A DNA stretch of 64,000 bases from Hamadaea sp013361475 (GTDB taxonomy: Bacteria; Actinomycetota; Actinomycetes; Mycobacteriales; Micromonosporaceae), in contig NZ_JBFAHM010000015.1 in the NCBI RefSeq assembly GCF_040654195.1, positions 124,001 through 188,000 on the forward strand. The letters are read 5' to 3'. Made by a program: the position numbers and the translations under genes. The notes below the pieces were generated by a model, which was given only the letters and a program-made list of their open reading frames with translations, was not told the DNA's origin and ran no database searches. Below, in pieces: positions 51,312 through 59,392 of the stretch; within the stretch, counting starts at the first letter, position 1; each line of letters opens with the position of its first letter.

Positions 51312-52049
51312 TCAGGCCGCGCGTTGAGCCACTCCGTCGAGAATGAGGTCGAGGCCGAGCAGGAAGTCGGCGTCGGCCAGATCCGCGTCCGGCGCGTTGG
51401 GCGTTCCGAACACGGCGGACGAGAAGAGCTGCGCTGCCTGCGGGAAGCGTTCTGCGTCCACCAGCCGGGCGAGAGCCTGCCCGTACGCGCGCTCAGCGGC
51501 GGCTTGCGCCTGTCCTTCGGCTCGTCCGGCGGCCAGCTCACTGCTCTGCCGCACGAAGTGGGCGACGTAGCCGCCGATCAGGGACATCACTCCGACCTTG
51601 TGTGCCCAGTCCAGGCGGGTACGCGCCAGGATCGCCAGGGCGCTTTCCATCCAGGCGATCTGATGCGGGCCGGCGGGCGGGCCGGAGACGGGTATCTGGG
51701 TGGCCCACGGGTGCCGCTGAAGCACCGCGCGCTGAGCCTGCGCCCATTCGCGGAGGGCGGTACGCCACGCGCCGGCGGTGATCGGCGGTGGATCGCCCAG
51801 CGCGAAGTCGACCATCAACGTCAGCAGCTCGTCCTTCGAGCCGACGTACCGGTAGAGCGACATGCCGGTGACGCCGAGGCTCTTCCCGACGTTGGGCAGG
51901 GTCACGGCGACGAGGCCTTCGCCGTCGGCGATTCTCACCGCCTCGGCGACGACCGCGTCGACGTCGAGCGTCGGTCGACGGCCGAGGCGGGACGGCTCCG
52001 CCAGCCGCCACAGCCGCCGCAGCGCTGCGGGAACGTCTTCGCTGATCAT
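51312..52049 (-). CDS. TetR-family transcriptional regulator
   Basis: A 245-residue regulator (ATG 52049; a GTG at 52058 is possible). A helix-turn-helix lies around residues 35-75 (AVRIADGEGLVAVTLPNVGKSLGVTGMSLYRYVGSKDELL), with a long helical C-terminal domain of the TetR/ActR type. It is divergent from the DUF418 membrane-protein gene, with an inverted repeat between them. No strong ribosome site is seen. Confidence 0.88.
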   Translation of the reverse strand: MISEDVPAALRRLWRLAEPSRLGRRPTLDVDAVVAEAVRIADGEGLVAVTLPNVGKSLGVTGMSLYRYVGSKDELLTLMVDFALGDPPPITAGAWRTALREWAQAQRAVLQRHPWATQIPVSGPPAGPHQIAWMESALAILARTRLDWAHKVGVMSLIGGYVAHFVRQSSELAAGRAEGQAQAAAERAYGQALARLVDAERFPQAAQLFSSAVFGTPNAPDADLADADFLLGLDLILDGVAQRAA

Positions 52050-52089
52050 ACGAAGCACATCATGTCAGACAGCATTAGTTTGCGTGTGA

Positions 52090-52108
52090 TAGTTTCTCAG
52101 AGAAATTA
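52090..52108. promoter_or_regulatory. Operator-like inverted repeat between TetR and DUF418 genes
   Basis: TAGTTTCT (52090-52097), spacer CAG, AGAAATTA (52101-52108): arms of 8 with one mismatch. It lies in an AT-rich island 22 bp from the DUF418 start and 40 bp from the TetR start. Confidence 0.55.
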
Positions 52109-52130
52109 ATCGTCCCTGGGGAGGGCACAC

Positions 52131-53342
52131 GTGAGCATCGACGCCATCTTCGAAAAGACGACCGCGATGCCGGTTCGCGGTCCAGCGCCAGCCACCGAAC
52201 GGGCGCTGGCACCCGACCTGGCCCGGGGTGCGATGCTGTTGATCATCGCGGTCGCGAACGTGGCGGGAGTCGTCTTCGCCGGGGAGCCCGGGGTCGATCC
52301 ATCGCCGGAGGGCGTCGACCGGATCTTGACCTTCGCGCTCTTCGACCTGGCGCATGCGCGGGGCTATCCGGTCTTCGCGGTGATGTTCGGCTACGGCGTC
52401 GTCCAGCTCGCCCGCCGTCAGGAGCGCTCCGGCGCGGCACCGGCCCGGGTCCGGTCGATCCTCCTGCGCCGCAACGCTTGGCTGCTCGTCTTCGGATTCG
52501 TGCACGCCGCGCTGCTGTACTACGGCGACTTCCTCGGCGCGTACGGGATCGTCGGGATGGTCATGACACTCGTCCTGCTTCGCCGGGGAGACAAGTTCCA
52601 TCGGATCATCCTGGGCCTGTGGGCGCTCTACGCCGTGGAGGTCGTCGTCCTCGGCGTGATCGTCGCCCTGAAGGTGTCGGCCGGCTCGACGGGCTCCGCT
52701 CCGCTACCGGTGGGACGCGTCGACTCGCTGACCGCCACCACCTATCTCCTGTCCATGCTGGACCGCCTCGCGGAATGGCCCGCGCATACCGCGACCGTCC
52801 TGCCCTTCATCCTCATCACCTGGATGGGGATGTGGGCCGCACGCCGCCGGATGCTCGAAGAACCGGCGCGCCACCGCACCTCGCTGCGCTGGATCGCGAT
52901 CGTGGGGCTGGGCATCGCGGTCCTCGGCGGCCTGCCTGCCGCGCTGTCCGCGGCCGGATGGCTGCACACCGGCGAATCGACCGCCGAACTGATGATGATG
53001 TTGCACGGTGGCAGTGGAATGTTCGCCGGATTCGGCTACGTCGCGGCGTTCGGTCTGATCGCCGCGCGCGTCACGCGCCCAGGTGCGGTGGTCAACAGCC
53101 TGGCCGCGCTGGGCCGGCGCTCGCTGTCCGGCTATCTGTTCCAGTCGGTCGCCTGGCTCGTCCTGCTCCTGCCGTTCGGCTTGGCCCTCGGTACGCGGTT
53201 CGCCACACCGACGATCGCCGGATTGGTCATCGCCACCGGAGTGTGGCTGACCACGGTCGTACTCGCCCGCTGGCTCGACCGCAGAGGGAAAGCCGGCCCA
53301 GCGGAATTCGTCCTACGGCGCCTTGCGTACGGGCGACGGTGA
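52131..53342 (+). CDS. DUF418 (YeiB-like) membrane protein
   Basis: A 403-residue polytopic membrane protein with about nine helices. The N-terminal A-P-D-L-A-R-G-A-M-L-L-I-I-A-V-A-N-V, the cytoplasmic-loop FGYGVVQLARRQ and the C-terminal half with LGRRSLSGYLFQSVAWLVLLL are typical of DUF418/YeiB proteins, related to acyltransferase-3-like membrane proteins. Function is unknown; in some species they are tied to drug or envelope stress. It is likely repressed by the divergent TetR. The start is GTG after GGGGAGG. Confidence 0.85.
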   Translation: MSIDAIFEKTTAMPVRGPAPATERALAPDLARGAMLLIIAVANVAGVVFAGEPGVDPSPEGVDRILTFALFDLAHARGYPVFAVMFGYGVVQLARRQERSGAAPARVRSILLRRNAWLLVFGFVHAALLYYGDFLGAYGIVGMVMTLVLLRRGDKFHRIILGLWALYAVEVVVLGVIVALKVSAGSTGSAPLPVGRVDSLTATTYLLSMLDRLAEWPAHTATVLPFILITWMGMWAARRRMLEEPARHRTSLRWIAIVGLGIAVLGGLPAALSAAGWLHTGESTAELMMMLHGGSGMFAGFGYVAAFGLIAARVTRPGAVVNSLAALGRRSLSGYLFQSVAWLVLLLPFGLALGTRFATPTIAGLVIATGVWLTTVVLARWLDRRGKAGPAEFVLRRLAYGRR

Positions 53343-53377
53343 CGCCAAGCCCCTGGTAACGCGTCATGGGGCAAGGT

Positions 53378-53411
53378 CGCGGCCCGGGTAGCGATCGCCA
53401 TCCGGGCCGCG
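53378..53411. terminator. 10-bp GC-rich hairpin between convergent genes
   Basis: CGCGGCCCGG (53378-53387) pairs perfectly with CCGGGCCGCG (53402-53411) across a 14-base loop, in the gap between the DUF418 and LacI stops. Confidence 0.75.
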
Positions 53412-53419
53412 GTGCCGGC

Positions 53420-54427
53420 TCACGCCCCGGAACGGGTGCTTTCCCGCGCCACGAGTGTGAACGGCGTGACCACGTCCTGCGGCTGCCCGGAACCGTCCTG
53501 GAGGGCCGCCCGGACCAGGCCGACGGCGGCTTCGGCGATAGCGGCCTTGTCCGGTGCGATCGTCGTCAGCCGGGGTGCGCTGTAGTTGCCCTCGTCGACC
53601 CCGTCGAAGCCGACGACCGCCACATCCTCCGGTACGCGTAACCCTCGATCCCGCACCGCGCTGAGCGCACCGATGGCGAGCATGTCGTTGAAGCAGAACA
53701 CCGCGTCCGGCGGGTCGGCCAGATCGAGCAGGTGTCGCATGGCGACGGTGCCTTCGGCCCGGCTGTAGGCGGCAGCCGGGACGATGAGGGCCGGGTCGGG
53801 AGTGATGCCGGCCGATCGCAGCGCCGACTCGTAGCCCCGCAGCCGCAGAGCTGCCGTGCCGTGCGGGCCGGGCTGGTCGCCGAGGGCGGCGATCCGGCGA
53901 TGTCCGAGGTCGAGCAGGTGACGTGTGGCGGCACGGGCAGCGGCGACGTTGTCGATGGCCACGTGATGGACCGGCGCGCTCAGCGCTCGTTCGCCGAGCA
54001 GGACCAGGGGAGTGCCGGGTGCGGCTTCGGCGAGGTCGGTGGGCCGCAGCCCGATCGGGCTGAGGATGATGGCGTCGACCAGTGATCGGTGCGCCGCGTT
54101 GATGACCGTCAGCTCCCGGTCGCGCTCGCCGCCGGTCTGTTCGATCAGGACGGTCCAGTCGTGCTCGGCGGCGGCGTTCATGACCAGTCCGCACAGCTCG
54201 GCGAAGTAGGGGTTGGCCAGCTCCGGCACCGCAAGGGTCAGAAATCCGGTGCGGCCCTTGCGAAGGTTGCGCGCGCCGATGTTCGGCACGTACCCCAGGA
54301 GGTCGATGGCCTCCTGGACGCGCCGCCGGTTGTCCTCGGTGACGAACGAGTATCCGTTGACCACGTTGGACACCGTCTTGACCGACACGCCCGCACGGGC
54401 GGCGACGTCCTTGAGGGTGGCAACCAT
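53420..54427 (-). CDS. LacI-family repressor of the arabinose-oligosaccharide locus
   Basis: A 335-residue LacI/GalR protein. The N-terminal HTH is LKDVAARAGVSVKTVSNVVNG (residues 5-25), with hinge helix NIGARNLRKGRTG. The periplasmic-binding-like domain holds typical PELANPYFAEL, AIDNVAAARAAT and DAVFCFNDMLAIGAL. It is divergent from the ABC/GH51 operon, with a perfect palindrome (54479-54490) between. A sugar from arabinan breakdown would be the inducer. Confidence 0.92.
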   Translation of the reverse strand: MVATLKDVAARAGVSVKTVSNVVNGYSFVTEDNRRRVQEAIDLLGYVPNIGARNLRKGRTGFLTLAVPELANPYFAELCGLVMNAAAEHDWTVLIEQTGGERDRELTVINAAHRSLVDAIILSPIGLRPTDLAEAAPGTPLVLLGERALSAPVHHVAIDNVAAARAATRHLLDLGHRRIAALGDQPGPHGTAALRLRGYESALRSAGITPDPALIVPAAAYSRAEGTVAMRHLLDLADPPDAVFCFNDMLAIGALSAVRDRGLRVPEDVAVVGFDGVDEGNYSAPRLTTIAPDKAAIAEAAVGLVRAALQDGSGQPQDVVTPFTLVARESTRSGA

Positions 54428-54478
54428 CGATCAACCTCACTCACGATCCGAGGAGCGGGGGGTCCGGGGACTTCAAGG

Positions 54479-54490
54479 TACAACGTTGTA
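54479..54490. promoter_or_regulatory. LacI-type operator upstream of the sugar ABC operon
   Basis: TACAACGTTGTA is a perfect 12-bp palindrome 52 bp from the LacI start and 92 bp from the binding-protein start. A second weaker copy (TACAACG followed by TCGTT) lies at 54513-54523. Such paired sites fit a repressor that controls itself and the operon. Confidence 0.72.
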
Positions 54491-54581
54491 ACGATTCTCG
54501 CCAAGACCTCTTTACAACGTCGTTCCAACGATGGAACATGTCTGCAATCTCCCCCGAGCTGGGACGGAAGGTCGACCCCCA

Positions 54582-55847
54582 ATGAGATCACCTTTGCGAG
54601 CACCTTGGAAGATTGCCGCAGTCCTCACCGCCGGCCTGCTGGCCGTCGCGGGCTGCGGTTCCGGCGGCGACGACAGTTCCGCCGACGGCGTCGTGCAGCT
54701 CAGCCTCTGGACCGGGTTCACCGGTCCCGACCGGCCGGCGTACGAGTCGCTGGTCAAGCAGTTCAACGACACGCACCCGAAGATCAAGGTCACCATGGAC
54801 GTGCAGCCGTGGGACGCCATCGGCCAGAAGCTGCCCGGCGCCTGGGCGACCGGTCAGGGACCCGATCTGGCCACGCCCAACTTCGACCCCGGCGTGCTGT
54901 TCACCTACGTCAAGACGAACTCGCTGCTGCCGCTGGACGAGGCGGCCGGTGACGGCGACGGCAAGCTCAACACGTCGCTGTTCCCCAAGGCGGTGACCAC
55001 CGCCTTCACCATCGACGGCAAGCTGTACGCCGCCCCGGCCAACATGGCGACGCTGGTGCTCTACTACAACAAGGCGATGCTGACCGAGGCCGGCGTCAGC
55101 GAGCCGAAGACCGGCGACGACCTGGTCAACGCGGCCAAGAAGCTGACCAAGATGGACGGTGGCAAGGTCACGCAGTACGGCATCTCGCTGGCCGACCACG
55201 CGACCATCCAGATGTGGCCGATCCTGCAGTGGATGAACGGCGGTGACATCGTCGACGCCAAGGGCTGCGCCACCGTCGCCGAGCCGGCGAGCGTCCAGGC
55301 CCTGCAGACCTGGGCGGATCTCGTCGCCAAGGACAAGGTCAGCCCGGTCGGGCAGACCGGAGCCGACGCCGACACGCTGTTCTCGGCGAAGAAGGCAGCG
55401 ATGGAGATCAACGGCCCCTGGGCCGCCGCCGGCTTCAAGTCCGCCGGGATCGATCTCGGCATCGCCGCCGTGCCGGTCGGCGCGGGCGGCCCGGTGACTC
55501 TCGCCTCGACGGTGCCGCTGGCGATCGGCAAGTCCACCAAGCACAAGGCCCAGGCGCTGGAGTTCCTCGCCTGGTGGACGGGCAAGACCGCGCAGGCCGC
55601 ATTCAGCGACGCCTCCGGGTTCCCGCCGGTACGCACCGACGTGACGCCCACCAACCCGATCGTGGCCCCGTTCGCCGCGCAACTGCCGAACGCACGGCTC
55701 TACCTGCCAGGGCTGCCGACGTCGGCCAAGATCGACACCGACGTCTACGTCCCGCTGATCGGCAAGATCACCCGGGGTGAGCCGGTCGGCCCGGCGGCGC
55801 AGTCCGCCGCCGAAGCCATCAACAAGATCACCGGCTGCAAGCCCTGA
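54582..55847 (+). CDS. Sugar ABC transporter substrate-binding lipoprotein
   Basis: A 421-residue solute-binding protein (ATG 54582). The lipobox LAVAGC (Cys near residue 23) anchors it to the membrane. The family-1 fold is visible: VVQLSLWTGFTGPDRPAYESLVKQFND, then KLYAAPANMATLVLYYNKAMLTEAG, and KAAMEINGPWAAAGF. Such proteins deliver oligosaccharides to the permeases. Downstream GH51 enzymes suggest arabino-oligosaccharides. Three 40-bp repeats separate it from the first permease gene. Confidence 0.92.
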   Translation: MRSPLRAPWKIAAVLTAGLLAVAGCGSGGDDSSADGVVQLSLWTGFTGPDRPAYESLVKQFNDTHPKIKVTMDVQPWDAIGQKLPGAWATGQGPDLATPNFDPGVLFTYVKTNSLLPLDEAAGDGDGKLNTSLFPKAVTTAFTIDGKLYAAPANMATLVLYYNKAMLTEAGVSEPKTGDDLVNAAKKLTKMDGGKVTQYGISLADHATIQMWPILQWMNGGDIVDAKGCATVAEPASVQALQTWADLVAKDKVSPVGQTGADADTLFSAKKAAMEINGPWAAAGFKSAGIDLGIAAVPVGAGGPVTLASTVPLAIGKSTKHKAQALEFLAWWTGKTAQAAFSDASGFPPVRTDVTPTNPIVAPFAAQLPNARLYLPGLPTSAKIDTDVYVPLIGKITRGEPVGPAAQSAAEAINKITGCKP

Positions 55848-55887
55848 CCCGATCGGGTCTGGTCCACCGACGTTCCGCGGCAAGATC

Positions 55888-55990
55888 GTCGGCTGCCGAC
55901 AATCAAGGGCGTCACAGCTCCTTGAGCGTCGGCCGCCGACGATCAAGAACGCGCGGATCGCCAGAACGTCAGCCGCCGCCGACGATCACC
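55888..55990 (+). repeat. Three 40-bp palindromic repeats between binding-protein and permease genes
   Basis: Copies begin at 55888, 55928 and 55968, a period of exactly 40 bp. Each holds a GTCGGC-N-GCCGAC hairpin followed by (A/G)ATCA (the third copy has A for G in the first arm and three extra bases). They could fold into three small stem-loops in the mRNA. Confidence 0.82.
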
Positions 55991-56027
55991 GCGACCGAAC
56001 CCGACCAAGACCGTCCGGAAGGCACGC

Positions 56028-56930
56028 ATGACCACCGCCACCATCCCCTCGGCGAAGGCGAGACGCCGGCCGCGGTTCAACTCGGCGTACCTCTATGTCG
56101 CGCCCAGTCTGTTGCTCATCGGAGTGTTCATCGCCGAGCCGATCCTGCGGTCGGGCTGGATGAGCCTGCACGACTGGACCGTCGGCGAGGACACGCACGC
56201 CTGGGTCGGCCTCGGCAACTACACCGAGCTGTTCGGCGACGAACGTTTCCGCAACGCCCTCGGCGTCACCGGTCTGTACACAGTGGTCGTCACTGCCGGG
56301 CAGGTCCTCGGCGGGCTCGCGCTCGCCTTGTGGCTGCGGCGAACCACCTGGCTCACCGCGATCCTGCGGTCGGCGTTCTTCTTCCCGACCGTCGCCTCGT
56401 TCGCCGTGGTCGGGGTGGTCTGGAAGTTCCTGCTCGATCCGCAGGTCGGCCTGATCAACGGCTGGCTCGACCGGGTGGGCGTCACCGGCCCCAGCTGGCT
56501 CGCCGACACCGGGCTCGCGTTGCCCACCGTGATGGCCGTCGGCATCTGGAAAGGCGTGGGCTTCTCCATGATCGTGCTACTGGCGGCGCTGCAAGGCGTA
56601 CCGGTTCCGCTCATGGAGGCGGCCACCTTGGACGGTGCGAACCGCTGGCAACGACTGCGCGCGGTCACCCTGCCGGAGATCCGGCCCGCGCTGCTGTTCA
56701 CCACCGTCATCTCGACGGTGACCTCCCTGCAGCTGTTCGATCTGGTCTACGTCATGACCGGCGGCGGGCCGCTGTTCCACACCGAATCGATCGTCACCTA
56801 CCTGTATCAGCGCGGCTTCGTCGAGTTCCGGCTCGGCTACGCCAGCGCCATCGCCTGGGTGCTGTTCCTGCTCATCCTGGCGGTCTCGCTGATCCAGCTG
56901 CGCATCGCGAGGAGCGACGATGACCAGTGA
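56028..56930 (+). CDS. Sugar ABC transporter permease (MalF-like)
   Basis: A 300-residue inner-membrane protein with six helices. The cytoplasmic EAA loop reads EAATLDGANRWQRLRAVTLPEIRP, the contact point for the ATPase. The N-terminal helix (YVAPSLLLIGVFIAEPILRSGWMSLHDW) is typical of MalF/UgpA proteins. It overlaps the next permease gene by 11 bp. Confidence 0.93.
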   Translation: MTTATIPSAKARRRPRFNSAYLYVAPSLLLIGVFIAEPILRSGWMSLHDWTVGEDTHAWVGLGNYTELFGDERFRNALGVTGLYTVVVTAGQVLGGLALALWLRRTTWLTAILRSAFFFPTVASFAVVGVVWKFLLDPQVGLINGWLDRVGVTGPSWLADTGLALPTVMAVGIWKGVGFSMIVLLAALQGVPVPLMEAATLDGANRWQRLRAVTLPEIRPALLFTTVISTVTSLQLFDLVYVMTGGGPLFHTESIVTYLYQRGFVEFRLGYASAIAWVLFLLILAVSLIQLRIARSDDDQ

Positions 56931-57798
56931 GACGCTCGCGCGGGTCGAGGCGCCCGCCTGGCTGCCGGGCACGCTGCGGTTTCTCCAGCAGATCATCCGG
57001 TACGCCTCCTGGGGCGTGCTGATTCTGGCGGCCGCGGCCACCGTCCTGCCGTTCGTCTGGATGATCGGGGTCGCCCTGCGTACGCCGGCCGACCTTTACG
57101 CCGATCCGGCCCGGCTCTGGCCGGGGGAGTGGAGTGTGGCCGGTTTCCATGCCGTGCTGACGCAGCTGCCGTTCGCCCGGCTGGCGTTCAACACGTTCGT
57201 GTTCGCGGGCGGCACGACGATCCTGCTGGTGTTCCTCGATTCCCTCGCCGGGTACGCCCTGGCCCGCTTGAAGTTCCGGGGGCGGCAGGCGATTTTCATC
57301 GTCATCCTGGCCACGCTGATGGTGCCCTTCCAGGTCACGATCATCCCGGTGTTCCTGACCTTGTTCGACCTGGGCTGGCTCAACACCCTCCAGGGCCTGA
57401 TCATCCCGCGGGCCACCAGCGCGCTCGGGATATTCATGCTGCGCCAGTTCTTCCGTACGCTGCCCGCCGAGCTCGACGACGCCGCGCACATCGACGGGGC
57501 GAACAGCTTCCAGATCTACTGGCGCATCGTCCTGCCCCTGGCCAAACCGGCCCTGGCGTCGTTGTTCGTCATCCAGTTCATGGCCTTGTGGAACGACTTC
57601 CTGTGGCCGCTGGTCGTCTCCAGCACCCTCGACATGCGGACACTGCCGTCCGCGTTGACCCTGTTCTCCAGTCAGTCCGGCGTCGACCATGCCGCGTTGA
57701 TGGCCGGGGCCGCCATCTCCCTAGCACCGCTCGCCGTCGCGTTCCTCGTCGCCCAGCGCTTCTTCGTCCAGGGCATCGCGACCACGGGACTGAAGTGA
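56920..57798 (+). CDS. Sugar ABC transporter permease (MalG-like)
   Basis: A 292-residue six-helix permease with EAA loop ELDDAAHIDGANSFQIYWRIVLPLAKP. ATG 56920 overlaps the stop of the preceding gene, so translation is coupled. The pair forms the channel; the ATPase subunit is missing from the window and is probably a shared MsiK-like protein encoded elsewhere. Confidence 0.93.
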   Translation: MTSETLARVEAPAWLPGTLRFLQQIIRYASWGVLILAAAATVLPFVWMIGVALRTPADLYADPARLWPGEWSVAGFHAVLTQLPFARLAFNTFVFAGGTTILLVFLDSLAGYALARLKFRGRQAIFIVILATLMVPFQVTIIPVFLTLFDLGWLNTLQGLIIPRATSALGIFMLRQFFRTLPAELDDAAHIDGANSFQIYWRIVLPLAKPALASLFVIQFMALWNDFLWPLVVSSTLDMRTLPSALTLFSSQSGVDHAALMAGAAISLAPLAVAFLVAQRFFVQGIATTGLK

Positions 57799-57812
57799 CC
57801 GGAGCTGAACTG

Positions 57813-59360
57813 ATGACCACCCGCAATCAGATGGGAAGTACCGCCGTGCTCACCTGCACCGTCACCCTCGATCCCGCCTTCGGCATCGCACCGGTCGACC
57901 CGCGCCTGTTCGGCTCGTTCGTCGAGCACATGGGCCGCTGCGTCTACGGCGGCGTGTTCGAACCCGGCCACGCCGAGGCGGACACCGACGGGCTGCGGGC
58001 CGACGTCCTCAAGCTCGTCCGCGAACTGGGCATCACGGTCGCGCGCTATCCCGGCGGCAACTTCGTCTCCGGCTATCGCTGGGAGGACGGCGTCGGCCCG
58101 GTCGCCGACCGGCCGCGCCGGTTGGACTTGGCGTGGCGGTCGGTCGAGACGAACGCGTTCGGGCTCAACGAGTTCATGACGTGGACGCAGCGGGCGGCCG
58201 TCGAGCCGATGATGGCGGTGAACCTGGGCACCCGGGGCATCCAGGAAGCCTGCGACCTGCTCGAGTACGCCAACCACCCGGGCGGCACCTACTGGTCGGA
58301 TCTGCGGCGCAGGCACGGCGTCGCCGACCCCTACGGCATCGAACTCTGGTGCCTGGGCAACGAGATGGACGGCCCGTGGCAGGTGGGCCACAAGAGCGCG
58401 GACGCGTACGGGGCGCTGGCCGCCGAGACCGCCAAAGCCATGCGGCAGGTCGATCCCAGTGTCAAACTGGTCGCCTGTGGCAGCTCGAACGACCGGATGC
58501 CGACCTTCGGCGCCTGGGAGGCGACCGTCCTCGACCACACCTTCGATCACGTCGACTACATCTCGCTGCACGCGTACTTCGAGAAGCATGGGGACGACCG
58601 GGCCTCGTTCCTCGCCTCCGGGCTGGCGATGGACCGGTTCATCGACGGCGTGGTGGCCACCGCCGATCACGTCGCAGCCAAGAAGCGCTCTCGCAAGAAG
58701 CTGCAGCTGTCGTTCGACGAGTGGAACATCTGGTACGAGAGCCGGTTCGCCGGCTACACCAACCTCGAGTGGGCCGAAGCCCCGCGGCTGATCGAGGACG
58801 AGTACACCGTCGAGGACGCCGTCGTGGTCGGCTCGCTGCTGATGAGCCTGCTCCGGCACGCCGACCGGGTCGGGGTCGCCTGCCTCGCCCAGCTGGTCAA
58901 CATCATCGCCCCGATCCGCGCCGAGTCTGACCGTCCCGCGTGGCGGCAGACGATCTTCCACCCGTTCGCGCTGACCGCCCGCCACGCCCGGGGCACCGTC
59001 CTGCGGGCCGAACCCCGTACCTCCACCTACGACACCGCGCGCCACGGCGACGTCCCGGTCGCCGACGTCGTCGCCACCCACGATCCCGAGACCGGCCAGG
59101 TCACCGTGCTGGCCCTCAATCGCAGCGAAAGCGAACCGGTGAACCTCACCGCCCAGCTCCGGGCGCTTCCAGGGCTGCGGGTCGTCGAGCACGTCGTGCT
59201 CGGTGGCGACTCCGCCGAGCTGCTCCACACCAACAACGCCGAGGACCCCGACCGGGTCCAGCCGCGTACGAGCACCGACCACACCCTGACCGACGGTGAG
59301 CTCACCGCCGCGCTCCCACCGGTGTCCTGGACCATGCTGCGCCTCGCACCCACCGCCTGA
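57813..59360 (+). CDS. Intracellular GH51 alpha-L-arabinofuranosidase
   Basis: A 515-residue enzyme without signal peptide, in the transporter operon. Catalytic acid/base Glu184 lies in GNEMDGPW and nucleophile Glu303 in SFDEWNIWY, the GH51 signatures; RYPGGNFVSGYRWEDGVGP is another family block. It would release arabinose from imported oligosaccharides. ATG 57813 has GGAG 8 bases upstream and lies 14 bp after the permease stop. Confidence 0.94.
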   Translation: MTTRNQMGSTAVLTCTVTLDPAFGIAPVDPRLFGSFVEHMGRCVYGGVFEPGHAEADTDGLRADVLKLVRELGITVARYPGGNFVSGYRWEDGVGPVADRPRRLDLAWRSVETNAFGLNEFMTWTQRAAVEPMMAVNLGTRGIQEACDLLEYANHPGGTYWSDLRRRHGVADPYGIELWCLGNEMDGPWQVGHKSADAYGALAAETAKAMRQVDPSVKLVACGSSNDRMPTFGAWEATVLDHTFDHVDYISLHAYFEKHGDDRASFLASGLAMDRFIDGVVATADHVAAKKRSRKKLQLSFDEWNIWYESRFAGYTNLEWAEAPRLIEDEYTVEDAVVVGSLLMSLLRHADRVGVACLAQLVNIIAPIRAESDRPAWRQTIFHPFALTARHARGTVLRAEPRTSTYDTARHGDVPVADVVATHDPETGQVTVLALNRSESEPVNLTAQLRALPGLRVVEHVVLGGDSAELLHTNNAEDPDRVQPRTSTDHTLTDGELTAALPPVSWTMLRLAPTA

Positions 59361-59392
59361 CCGTCAGGCGTACCCCCAGCGAAGGAGTCGCA

